The notes under the pieces were generated by a model. That model did not search any database and was not told the DNA's origin. It saw only the letters and a list, made by a program, of their open reading frames with translations. Below are positions 1 through 7,258 of a stretch of 64,000 nt of DNA, one piece after another. Source of the DNA: Clostridiales bacterium (GTDB lineage: Bacteria > Bacillota > Clostridia > Lachnospirales > Lachnospiraceae); assembly GCA_012520645.1 (NCBI GenBank), contig JAAYNV010000066.1:21683-85682 (forward strand), given 5' to 3'. Both the position numbers and the translations under genes were made by a program. The first letter of the stretch is position 1. Each line of letters begins with the position of its first letter.

Positions 1-226
1 GCTTAAATTCCTTCAATCTCTTCAGAATCTCATCTCCGGTAAACCCTGCCGTAAATCCAAGTGCAACATTATCCACTCCCAGATTTTTCAGTACGGTGGA
101 CACATTAATTCCCTTTCCTCCCGGCAGGATTTTTTCCTGATAAGTCCTGTTTACGATTCCGGCCTGAAAGTGCTCTACAGATACGATATAATCCAGTGAC
201 GGATTCAGCGTAACAGTATAAATCAT
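1..226 (-). CDS. fruK: 1-phosphofructokinase, N-terminal part (runs off the window)
   Basis: The first 75 codons of a PfkB-family sugar kinase are present; the rest lies beyond base 1. The start MIYTVTLNPSLDYIV and the GGKGINVS motif near residue 37 are typical of 1-phosphofructokinase, which converts fructose-1-phosphate to fructose-1,6-bisphosphate in the cytoplasm after PTS uptake. The ATG overlaps the TGA of the upstream DeoR-type regulator in an ATGA junction, so the two are translationally coupled, the usual fruR-fruK(-fruA) order. Tagatose-6-phosphate kinase is a possible alternative within the same family, but the regulator-first arrangement favours FruK. Confidence 0.88.
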   Translation of the reverse strand, partial: MIYTVTLNPSLDYIVSVEHFQAGIVNRTYQEKILPGGKGINVSTVLKNLGVDNVALGFTAGFTGDEILKRLKEFK

Positions 227-975
227 AGTTTTGACACCTCCACAATATTCCGGCAGTCCTCATAAGAGCTGTCCGGTATTTTTGTTGTGATGACGGTTGC
301 ATCATCAAATTCCGCAAACGTAACCGGTGCAATCTGACTGAATTTGCTTACATCAGACAGCACATAGCATTCTCTGCTGCGTTCCATGGCCTTTTTCTTT
401 AGCATAGCCTCATTCAGCTCCGGTGTGGAAAAACCAGTCACTCTGTTAACACCATTGCTTCCGAAAAATCCCTTGGTAAAATTAAACTTCGACAGGTTCA
501 GAATCGCCTCTTCTCCCACAATGGCTTCGGTTACCGGTTTAAATTCCCCGCCCAATATGTAGGTCCTGATTCCGAGACCGGACAGCTTCTTGGCATGCAG
601 AATGGCATTCGTCACAAACACCACCTGTCTCTGCTGAATAAAGTCAATCATAAGTTCCGTTGTGGTTCCGGCATCCAGATATACAAAGTCTCCCGGTCTG
701 ATCAGAGATGCCGCATATTTTGCAATCTCTAACTTCTCCTCCCGGTTCATATCCTGCTTTGCGGACACCTCCGTATCAATCGTGCTGTATACGGAGCCGG
801 CAGCAATGGCGCCCCCATGTACCTTGACCAGTCTGCCCTGGGCATCCAATGTGTTCAGATCCCTTCGTATGGTAGACTCCGATGCGTTTAGTTTCTGCAT
901 CAGTTCTGCCACAGTCACACTGCGGTTTTTTTCCACCAGTTCCAAAATGCCACTCAGTCTCTTTTCAATTAACAT
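223..975 (-). CDS. fruR: DeoR-family transcriptional regulator, probable fructose operon repressor
   Basis: This 250-aa protein has an N-terminal DeoR winged HTH (SVTVAELMQKLNASESTIRR, about residues 20-40) and a C-terminal sugar-phosphate sensor domain with the conserved DAGTTT motif. The ORF is open 9 codons further upstream, but the ATG at 975 is chosen because AGGAGAGG lies about 7 nt before it and DeoR proteins normally begin MLxEER/KR. It overlaps fruK by 4 bases and is probably autoregulated: four TCATT (AATGA) repeats at exact 10-bp spacing overlap its promoter. FruR is the likely identity because of fruK; effector (fructose-1-phosphate) is inferred from family. Confidence 0.87.
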   Translation of the reverse strand: MLIEKRLSGILELVEKNRSVTVAELMQKLNASESTIRRDLNTLDAQGRLVKVHGGAIAAGSVYSTIDTEVSAKQDMNREEKLEIAKYAASLIRPGDFVYLDAGTTTELMIDFIQQRQVVFVTNAILHAKKLSGLGIRTYILGGEFKPVTEAIVGEEAILNLSKFNFTKGFFGSNGVNRVTGFSTPELNEAMLKKKAMERSRECYVLSDVSKFSQIAPVTFAEFDDATVITTKIPDSSYEDCRNIVEVSKL

Positions 976-1002
976 GCTGCTTTCCTCTCCTGGTCTGTAC
1001 AT

Positions 1003-1056
1003 ATTATAGTTTCAAAATCCGTCATTGTCAATCATTCCCATTCATTTTCGTTCATT
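1003..1056 (-). promoter_or_regulatory. fruR-fruK promoter with four 10-bp-periodic operator repeats
   Basis: On the minus strand TTGACA (1026-1031) and TATAAT (1003-1008) are separated by exactly 17 bp, a consensus sigma-A promoter. TCATT occurs on the plus strand at 1022, 1032, 1042 and 1052, one helical turn apart, overlapping and extending upstream of the -35. DeoR-family repressors commonly bind direct repeats, so this is the best candidate for the FruR operator. Confidence 0.8.
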
Positions 1057-1134
1057 ATAATTCAAAAACAGTCTTGGATTTTGTACAAACTGCACAATTA
1101 TTATAACATTCTATTTTATAAAATCATAGTAAAA

Positions 1135-1182
1135 CAAAAAAATATGACCGGTTTTGACTTTTCTCCGTCAAAACCGGTCATA
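1135..1182 (-). terminator. Rho-independent terminator of dapA
   Basis: A perfect 16-bp stem (arms 1143-1158 and 1167-1182, 8-nt loop) lies just after the dapA stop codon and is followed on the minus strand by a run of T. It also separates dapA from the fruR promoter. Confidence 0.92.
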
Positions 1183-1207
1183 TCATATTTTCCTCATCTA
1201 TCTCTAT

Positions 1208-2095
1208 TTATAACAATCCAAAGTCCTTCATGGCTGCTTCCAGCTTTGCAGCATTTACATCCTCCATCTCGGTCAAAGGACGACGCAGAATACCTGCTTC
1301 CATTCCCATCAGGTTCATCGCCTTTTTCACCGGAATCGGATTTACCTCACAAAACAGTGCATCAATCAACTTCACAGCCTTTAACTGAATCGCACGGCTT
1401 CCCGCAATATCTCCTTCCATGAATTTTGCACACATATCATGCGTTTCCTTCGGTGCAATATTGGAAAGAACAGAAATCACACCCTTTCCGCCCAGCGCCA
1501 TAATCGGTACGACCTGATTATCATTGCCGGAATAGAGATCCACACAACCGTCTGCCATAGCCATCAGTCTTGCCATCTGGGAGAAGTTATCTGTTGCATC
1601 CTTTACTCCCACGATATTCGGCACATTTTTGCAAAGAGCAACCACAGTCTCCGGCAGAATATTGACTCCTCCGGTACGTCCCGGAATGTTGTAGAGTAAA
1701 ATCGGCACCTTTACAGCTTCCGCTACCATTGTAAAATGTTCCAAAAGTCCCTTCTGTGTTGCTTTATTGTAGTAAGGTGTGACAACAAGAAGACCGTCTA
1801 CACCGGCTTTTTCTGCCTCTTTGGATAAATAAATTGCCGTCTCCGTACAGTTGGAACCCGTTCCTGCAATCACCGGAATCCTTCCGGCTACCTGTTTCAC
1901 GCAAAAACGGATTACATCCAAATGTTCCTCATGCGTCAGAGTGGAAGCCTCGCCTGTTGTACCGCAGACGATGATTGCATCTGTTCCGTTCTTGATCTGA
2001 AACTCAATATGCTCTGCAAATTTCTCGTAATTGACCTCTCCGTTTGGTTTAAAGGGTGTTACAATCGCAACTCCAGCTCCAGTAAAAATAGACAT
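1208..2095 (-). CDS. dapA: 4-hydroxy-tetrahydrodipicolinate synthase
   Basis: The 295-aa protein is full length for DapA, which condenses pyruvate with aspartate semialdehyde in the first committed step of lysine and diaminopimelate synthesis. The Schiff-base-forming lysine is in VGVKDAT (about residue 162), and GTTGEASTLT and LYNIPGRTG (the catalytic tyrosine loop) are intact. The family also contains N-acetylneuraminate lyase and other aldolases, but the lysine riboswitch upstream makes DapA secure. RBS GGAGG stands about 9 nt before the ATG. It is monocistronic: attenuator upstream, terminator downstream. Confidence 0.96.
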   Translation of the reverse strand: MSIFTGAGVAIVTPFKPNGEVNYEKFAEHIEFQIKNGTDAIIVCGTTGEASTLTHEEHLDVIRFCVKQVAGRIPVIAGTGSNCTETAIYLSKEAEKAGVDGLLVVTPYYNKATQKGLLEHFTMVAEAVKVPILLYNIPGRTGGVNILPETVVALCKNVPNIVGVKDATDNFSQMARLMAMADGCVDLYSGNDNQVVPIMALGGKGVISVLSNIAPKETHDMCAKFMEGDIAGSRAIQLKAVKLIDALFCEVNPIPVKKAMNLMGMEAGILRRPLTEMEDVNAAKLEAAMKDFGLL

Positions 2096-2124
2096 AACTT
2101 TTTTCCTCCTTTTTTCAGACCACT

Positions 2125-2151
2125 AAAAAGGCTGGCACCTGAGGCCAGCCT
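2125..2151 (-). terminator. Intrinsic attenuator terminator of the dapA leader
   Basis: An 8-bp GC-rich stem (AGGCTGGC at 2129-2136, GCCAGCCT at 2144-2151, 7-nt loop) followed on the minus strand by TTTTT sits between the lysine aptamer and the dapA RBS. It is the expected expression platform of the riboswitch. Confidence 0.9.
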
Positions 2152-2194
2152 GAAAGTTCGGTTCTTCAAACTTTTGATAGCGCCCCATCTTTTC

Positions 2195-2340
2195 AGATGA
2201 CAGTCACACATCTCTTAAATGTATGCCCAAGATTCTATTTGCAGGAAATATCCTCTTTCGGCGGTCTTCCCTTTCCCTTCCCTTCCTCTGTGCCTGTCAC
2301 ATCCGGAAAGCTACTGATAAATCCCGCAACCTCTATCCTT
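2195..2340 (-). ncRNA. Lysine riboswitch (L box) controlling dapA
   Basis: Read on the minus strand, the leader contains the L-box conserved blocks in order: GATAGAGGTTGCG, TTTATCAGTAGC, GGGAAGACCGCCGAAAG, CTTGGGC and GTGTGACTGTCATC, followed by an intrinsic terminator. The aptamer core surrounding GCCGAAAG and the closing strand near 2196-2205 are clear by eye. Lysine binding is expected to favour the terminator and shut dapA off. A covariance-model search would settle the exact boundaries. Confidence 0.9.
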
Positions 2341-2362
2341 CTCTTTGTTCAATTATGTGTCT

Positions 2363-2391
2363 AGCATACCACCAGCCCAAACAGCTGTCAA
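2363..2391 (-). promoter_or_regulatory. dapA promoter
   Basis: TTGACA (2386-2391) and TATGCT (2363-2368) on the minus strand are spaced by 17 bp and lie just upstream of the lysine aptamer. The -35 abuts the stop codon of the adenosyltransferase gene, so dapA has its own promoter. Confidence 0.72.
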
Positions 2392-2393
2392 TA

Positions 2394-2903
2394 CTACCAG
2401 ACCTTAAATTTTAGTGTCTCAATTTTGGACACCTCATCCGCCAGAATGCAGATATCATCCTCCAGTTGGATTCCGGTCAGAATCAGCGTTGTTTCTTCCG
2501 CCTTGTTGTTTATGAGATTTTTCAGATCCTCCACCGTGATGATATGATTGTCGATCAGACCAAGCACCTCATCCAAAATCAGCAGATCACATTCGCCGGT
2601 ACACAATACCTTCTTGGCATAGTTCATACCGTTTCGGATATTCCGAATCTCATCCTCCTGCCTTTCACCGGAAAGTTCTGCAAAGTCCTCTTCACTCTTT
2701 TCAAATCGGAAAAATTTGATTTCCGGCTCGAGCCTTCTTAAAAACGGAGAATCCTCCAACCCCTTTCCCTTCAAAAACTGAATGATAACAACACGCTTTC
2801 CTTCTGCTGCTGCCTGAACTGCTCTCCCCAGTGCCGCCGGAGACTTTCCGTGACCATCCCCACTGTAAATGTGTATCATGCCCTGTTCCATTGCTTTCTC
2901 CAT
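2394..2903 (-). CDS. cobO: Cob(I)yrinic acid a,c-diamide adenosyltransferase (CobA/CobO/BtuR family)
   Basis: The 169-aa protein has the family P-loop SGDGHGKSPAALG near the N-terminus (about residues 14-26) and the LILDEV Walker-B-like motif near residue 107; this family transfers adenosyl from ATP to reduced corrinoids, making the adenosyl form of vitamin B12 in the cytoplasm. Length fits the short BtuR class. It stands alone with no other cobalamin genes nearby, so it may serve salvage. Its promoter region carries two abutting palindromes built from TGCAAT half-sites. The gene symbol is by family, not by proven pathway. Confidence 0.85.
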   Translation of the reverse strand: MEKAMEQGMIHIYSGDGHGKSPAALGRAVQAAAEGKRVVIIQFLKGKGLEDSPFLRRLEPEIKFFRFEKSEEDFAELSGERQEDEIRNIRNGMNYAKKVLCTGECDLLILDEVLGLIDNHIITVEDLKNLINNKAEETTLILTGIQLEDDICILADEVSKIETLKFKVW

Positions 2904-2927
2904 TTCACATATTGGAAATTATGTATC

Positions 2928-2961
2928 GTGCAATAAAATTGCACTGCAATCCTTAATTGCA
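2928..2961 (-). promoter_or_regulatory. Twin palindromic operator upstream of the adenosyltransferase gene
   Basis: Two adjacent 17-bp palindromes occupy 2928-2944 (GTGCAAT-AAA-ATTGCAC) and 2945-2961 (TGCAAT-CCTTA-ATTGCA), giving four TGCAAT half-sites in 34 bp, 25-58 bp upstream of the start codon. They overlap the likely promoter (weak TTGCAG / TACATA at 18-bp spacing). The cognate regulator is not identifiable here. Confidence 0.65.
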
Positions 2962-3015
2962 TCAATGCCTTTAAGATAACATATTCTGTTTTAGAAAGCA
3001 AGTTTTGCAGGACAA

Positions 3016-3645
3016 CTACTCCTCGATCAGCTCCAGTTTGCTGACAGAAACCTCATAGGCAACCCGCTTTTCCATCTGATCCTCCGAGAGTTTTTTCATA
3101 TATTCCCGGCTCTGGATTCTGCCCCAGATTGCACAGCGACTGCCCACTTCAAAGCTGTTGGCATAGCGCGCATTTCTTCCCCAGCAGATGCAGGGTATAT
3201 AATCCGATTTTCCATATGGGCGGTTAACTGCCAGCAAAAGATCGGCAATTTCTCTTCCAAGCGGTGTCTTCCGGTAAATCGGTTCCTTGCAGATATAGCC
3301 ATCCAGATAAATCTGGTTTGTCTTTTCTCCCTCCGCAGCCTCTTCTAAAAATTCAATCTCCCTCGCAAACACGGAAAGAACAAGACGGTTCTTTCTCTCC
3401 TCGTGCCGGTTATACGAACGGAACTGTCCGGTTACACTGATATAAGCTCCCTTATAATCCTCTTTCACATTCAAAAGCCGCTCCGATACCATGACCGGAA
3501 CAATATCCGAGGATTCACTCAGTCTGCTTACCTCTACATCCACCATGTAGAATCCTTCACCGTAAATCTCATGGCTGAATGTGAAATCACTCACGATTTC
3601 TCCCATGATTGTCACCTGGTTGTTTTCAATTACCTTATCTGTCAT
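3016..3645 (-). CDS. Single-stranded DNA-binding-like protein with two OB folds
   Basis: The 209-aa protein has two tandem OB-fold-like halves. The first (about residues 10-100) resembles PriB/SSB-type domains (NQVTIMGEIVSDFTFSHE), the second starts near NQIYLDGYICKEP and has an SSB-like pattern ending in WGRIQSREY. It lacks the acidic DDDIPF-type tail of canonical SSB, so an accessory role is more likely than replicative SSB. The reading frame is open 49 codons further upstream, but the ATG at 3645 has a good RBS (AGGGAG) and begins the recognisable domain. Function is inferred from fold only. Confidence 0.72.
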   Translation of the reverse strand: MTDKVIENNQVTIMGEIVSDFTFSHEIYGEGFYMVDVEVSRLSESSDIVPVMVSERLLNVKEDYKGAYISVTGQFRSYNRHEERKNRLVLSVFAREIEFLEEAAEGEKTNQIYLDGYICKEPIYRKTPLGREIADLLLAVNRPYGKSDYIPCICWGRNARYANSFEVGSRCAIWGRIQSREYMKKLSEDQMEKRVAYEVSVSKLELIEE

Positions 3646-3945
3646 TTTTGTGTTCTCCCTTCTTACCTTTAAGAATCTTTTCTGTGTCGTAGTACTATAT
3701 ATATTCCCAAAAAGGAAAGGTAGAACTGCAAACCGCCGCAGAAAAAGACGGCAGTTTCGCTTTCCCGTTATCTTTCGCTCTTTTCTTCCCAATATAGAAC
3801 AATATAGACATACTTTTGCAACAAATTTTCTTGCATCCCCGCCGCTACAGTGCTATACTATTACAGTTTTAGGGAATGTTAAGTTTTAGTTCTTTCATTA
3901 AAAAGGGAAAGAACTTCAGGTTAGAAAAGGAGCAGAATCACATCG
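3646..3945. other. 300-bp divergent intergenic region between the OB-fold gene and typA
   Basis: This stretch holds the promoters of two divergent genes. AAAGGAG near 3927 is the typA RBS. An imperfect hairpin is possible around 3732-3760 (AAACCGCCG and CGGCAGTTT arms), without a T run. The long open frame upstream of the OB-fold gene start is not supported as coding. I see no tRNA or riboswitch. Confidence 0.5.
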
Positions 3946-5775
3946 ATGAAACAGAAAAGAGAAGATGTAAGAAATGTTGCTATTATTGCCCACGTCGATC
4001 ACGGTAAGACCACGCTGGTCGATGAGCTTTTAAAACAGAGCGGTGTCTTCCGTGAAAATCAGGAAGTAGCTGAGCGTGTCATGGACTCCAATGACATTGA
4101 AAGAGAACGCGGAATCACGATCCTTTCCAAAAACACCGCCGTTATGTATAAAGACACGAAAATTAATATCATTGACACTCCCGGTCATGCCGATTTCGGT
4201 GGGGAGGTGGAACGAGTTCTGAAGATGGTAAACGGTGTTATCCTTGTTGTGGATGCCTTCGAAGGAGCCATGCCACAGACCAAATTCGTACTCCGCAAGG
4301 CACTGGAATTAAAGCTGCCAGTCATCGTCTGCATCAATAAAATCGACCGTCCGGAGGCTCGTCCAAACGAAGTCATTGACGAAGTACTGGAGCTGTTCTT
4401 AGATCTGGAAGCCAGTGATGAGCAGTTGGACTGCCCGTTTGTATTCGCTTCCGCCAAAGCAGGAACCGCTACTCTTGATCTGGATACACCGGGTCAGAAC
4501 ATGATTCCATTATTTGAAACAATCCTCGACTATATTCCGGCGCCGCAGGGTGATCCGGATACCGGTACACAGGTACTGATCAGTACGATCGACTACAACG
4601 AATATGTCGGTCGTATCGGTGTCGGAAAAGTAGACAATGGTTCTATCCGCGTCAATCAGGAAGTCATGTTAATGAACCATCACGACCCGGAAAAACAAAA
4701 AAAGGTAAAAGTTTCCAAATTATATGAATTTGACGGTCTGAATAAGGTCGAGGTACAGAGTGCGGAAATCGGTTCCATCGTAGCCATTTCCGGTATTGCA
4801 GATATTCACATCGGAGATACCCTCTGCGACCTGAACGATCCGCAGCCGCTTCCGTTCCAGAAAATTTCGGAGCCGACCATTGCCATGCACTTTATCGTAA
4901 ACGACTCTCCGCTTGCCGGACAGGAAGGTAAATACATTACCAGTCGTCATCTGCGTGACCGCTTATACCGCGAATTAAATACCGATGTCTCCTTACGGGT
5001 GGAAGATACCGAAACAACGGAAGCCTTCAAGGTATCCGGCCGCGGTGAACTGCATCTTTCCGTATTAATTGAAAACATGCGCCGTGAAGGCTACGAATTT
5101 GCAGTCAGCAAGGCAGAGGTTCTCTATCATACCGATGAGAAGGGACATAAATTAGAACCGATGGAGCAGGTCTATGTAGATGTACCGGAGGAATTTTCCG
5201 GTACGGTCATCGAAAAGCTGAGTCAGCGTAAGGGTGAGCTTCGCAATATGGGTGCTGCCTCCGGCGGCTATACCCGACTGGAGTTCTCTATCCCTTCCCG
5301 CGGACTGATTGGCTACCGTGGCGAATTCATGACCGATACTAAGGGCAATGGCATCATGAACTCCGTCTTTGACGGCTACGGTCCTTACAAGGGAGATATT
5401 CAGTACCGTAAACAGGGTTCCCTGATTGCATTTGAAGCCGGTGAAGCCATTACCTACGGTTTATATAATGCGCAGGAACGCGGTACACTTTTCATCGGCC
5501 CCGGTGATAAAGTATATTCCGGTATGGTAGTCGGACAGAATGGAAAGGCAGAGGACATCGAGATTAACGTCTGCAAGAAAAAACAGTTGACCAATACACG
5601 TTCCTCCAGCGCGGATGAAGCACTTCGTCTCACTCCGCCCAAGGTCTTAAGTCTGGAACAGGCACTGGAATTTATTGATACGGACGAGCTTTTGGAAGTC
5701 ACACCTACCAGTCTGCGCATCCGTAAAAAGATTCTCGACCCGACACTCAGAAAACGTGCCGGCATGAAAAAATAA
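3946..5775 (+). CDS. typA: Ribosome-associated translational GTPase TypA/BipA
   Basis: The 609-aa length fits TypA. G1 is AHVDHGKTTL, the switch region contains RERGITI, G3 is DTPGHADF and G4 is NKID. EF-G-like domains II, III and V and the BipA-specific C-terminal domain follow (GLIGYRGEFMTDTKGNGIM is diagnostic). TypA is a 50S assembly and stress GTPase acting in the cytoplasm. It is transcribed alone on the plus strand and ends at a strong shared terminator with the convergent MATE gene. Confidence 0.97.
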   Translation: MKQKREDVRNVAIIAHVDHGKTTLVDELLKQSGVFRENQEVAERVMDSNDIERERGITILSKNTAVMYKDTKINIIDTPGHADFGGEVERVLKMVNGVILVVDAFEGAMPQTKFVLRKALELKLPVIVCINKIDRPEARPNEVIDEVLELFLDLEASDEQLDCPFVFASAKAGTATLDLDTPGQNMIPLFETILDYIPAPQGDPDTGTQVLISTIDYNEYVGRIGVGKVDNGSIRVNQEVMLMNHHDPEKQKKVKVSKLYEFDGLNKVEVQSAEIGSIVAISGIADIHIGDTLCDLNDPQPLPFQKISEPTIAMHFIVNDSPLAGQEGKYITSRHLRDRLYRELNTDVSLRVEDTETTEAFKVSGRGELHLSVLIENMRREGYEFAVSKAEVLYHTDEKGHKLEPMEQVYVDVPEEFSGTVIEKLSQRKGELRNMGAASGGYTRLEFSIPSRGLIGYRGEFMTDTKGNGIMNSVFDGYGPYKGDIQYRKQGSLIAFEAGEAITYGLYNAQERGTLFIGPGDKVYSGMVVGQNGKAEDIEINVCKKKQLTNTRSSSADEALRLTPPKVLSLEQALEFIDTDELLEVTPTSLRIRKKILDPTLRKRAGMKK

Positions 5776-5794
5776 AAATATAATCGCAAAAATA

Positions 5795-5855
5795 AAAAAG
5801 AAAACGCAGGACTTCTTCCGGTATTTCCGGCAGCCGCCCTGCGTTTTCTTTTTTT
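5795..5855. terminator. Bidirectional terminator between typA and the MATE gene
   Basis: Long A-rich/T-rich stem arms at 5795-5810 and 5838-5853 pair over 16 bp (AAAACGCAGG core). The plus strand ends in a T run for typA; the minus strand likewise serves the MATE gene, whose stop codon (5854-5856) touches the stem. Confidence 0.93.
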
Positions 5856-7239
5856 ATTTTTCTATTTTTTTAAGTTTCCGCATCGTCTTTTGAAACGTGA
5901 CCAAAAACAGGCTCACTGTTGTGACCACTGCCAGCGTATCTGCCACCGGCTCTGCCAGAAAGACAGCAAATGCCTTATCCGAAAAAATTGCCGGCAGAAT
6001 ATAAATAAGCGGAATCAGCAGAATAATTTTCCGAAGCACTGCCAGAAAAAGGGACGCCTTGGCATTTCCAAGTGCCAGAAAGGTCTGCTGACAGGCAATC
6101 TGTGCTCCGAAAATACAGGATGCCGCCATATAAACCCGCATGGACCAGGAAGCATAAGCAAGGAGCTCTGCCTCATCGGTAAACATGCCCGCTAACACCT
6201 GCGGACAGAACATGGATACGGCCCAGATCAACGTAGAATACGACAGACAACTGATCAAGGTCAGCTGAAATGCCTGTTTCACTCTGTCGCCGTTTCCCGC
6301 TCCGAAATTATAACTGACAATCGGCTGCATTCCCTGTGTCAGTCCCTGCAGAGGCATCATGGAAAACTGCATCACACTGGTCAGAATCGTCATTGCTCCG
6401 ACTGCCGTATTGCCGCCATATTTTAACAAGGATGTATTGAAACAGATCTGCAGCACGCTCTCTGTAGACTGCATAATAAAGGGGGAAACGCCCAATGCCA
6501 GAACCGGAAGAATGACCGATAGAGTCAACCTGATATTGCACTTTCGGATACGCAGCATGGTCCTTTTCCCGCACAAAAAGACGAGTACCCAGATACAGGA
6601 AACTGCCTGCGAAAGAATCGTTGCCAAGGCCGCACCCTGCACTCCCATATGCAGACCGAAAATAAAAACCGGATCCAGTATAATATTTAATACCGCGCCG
6701 ATCAATGTCGTTTTCATGCTGACATTCGTAAAACCCTGTGCCGAAATAAAGGAATTGAGCCCCAGGGAAAACTGTACAAAAACCGTTCCCAGCGTATAAA
6801 TACGCATATAGGAAACCGCATAAGGAAGTGTCTGCTCACTCGCTCCAAATAGTAACAGTATATTTCTGCCAAATATCTGAAAGACTATGGTAAGCACCAC
6901 CGAAAGCACTACGATTGCCGCAACACAGTTTCCCAGAATTTCTTCCGCCCTGTCATGCTCTCCTCTTCCCATACAGATTGAAGCTCTGGGCGCTCCGCCA
7001 AAACCAATCAAAGCGGCAAAAGCTGAGATCAGCATAATTGCCGGTAAAGTCACTCCCGCACCGGGAATATGACCGATATACATCCGGTCTACCATATTAT
7101 AAAGAAGATTAATAATCTGTGCCGCGATTGCCGGCACTGCCAGTCGAAACAAAAGGGAGCTTACACGTTCGCTCCCCAATGCCTTTTCCTTATCCTTCTG
7201 CTCTTTTGCTATTATCTGTTCCTTTATCTCCTGTTCCAT
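5854..7239 (-). CDS. MATE family multidrug/Na+ antiporter
   Basis: The 461-aa polytopic membrane protein shows 12 hydrophobic stretches in two homologous halves, with a MATE-type N-terminus (RLAVPAIAAQIINLLYNMVDRMYIG) and the repeat-half signature QGLTQGMQPIVSYNFGA. Such proteins exchange drugs or metabolites for Na+ or H+. The start is supported by AGGAGG about 8 nt upstream. Only 19 bp separate it from mgtE, so the two genes are probably co-transcribed. Substrate is unknown. The 30 N-terminal residues are charged and cytosolic. Confidence 0.9.
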   Translation of the reverse strand: MEQEIKEQIIAKEQKDKEKALGSERVSSLLFRLAVPAIAAQIINLLYNMVDRMYIGHIPGAGVTLPAIMLISAFAALIGFGGAPRASICMGRGEHDRAEEILGNCVAAIVVLSVVLTIVFQIFGRNILLLFGASEQTLPYAVSYMRIYTLGTVFVQFSLGLNSFISAQGFTNVSMKTTLIGAVLNIILDPVFIFGLHMGVQGAALATILSQAVSCIWVLVFLCGKRTMLRIRKCNIRLTLSVILPVLALGVSPFIMQSTESVLQICFNTSLLKYGGNTAVGAMTILTSVMQFSMMPLQGLTQGMQPIVSYNFGAGNGDRVKQAFQLTLISCLSYSTLIWAVSMFCPQVLAGMFTDEAELLAYASWSMRVYMAASCIFGAQIACQQTFLALGNAKASLFLAVLRKIILLIPLIYILPAIFSDKAFAVFLAEPVADTLAVVTTVSLFLVTFQKTMRKLKKIEK

Positions 7240-7258
7240 TTCTGAAACCTCCTAATGC

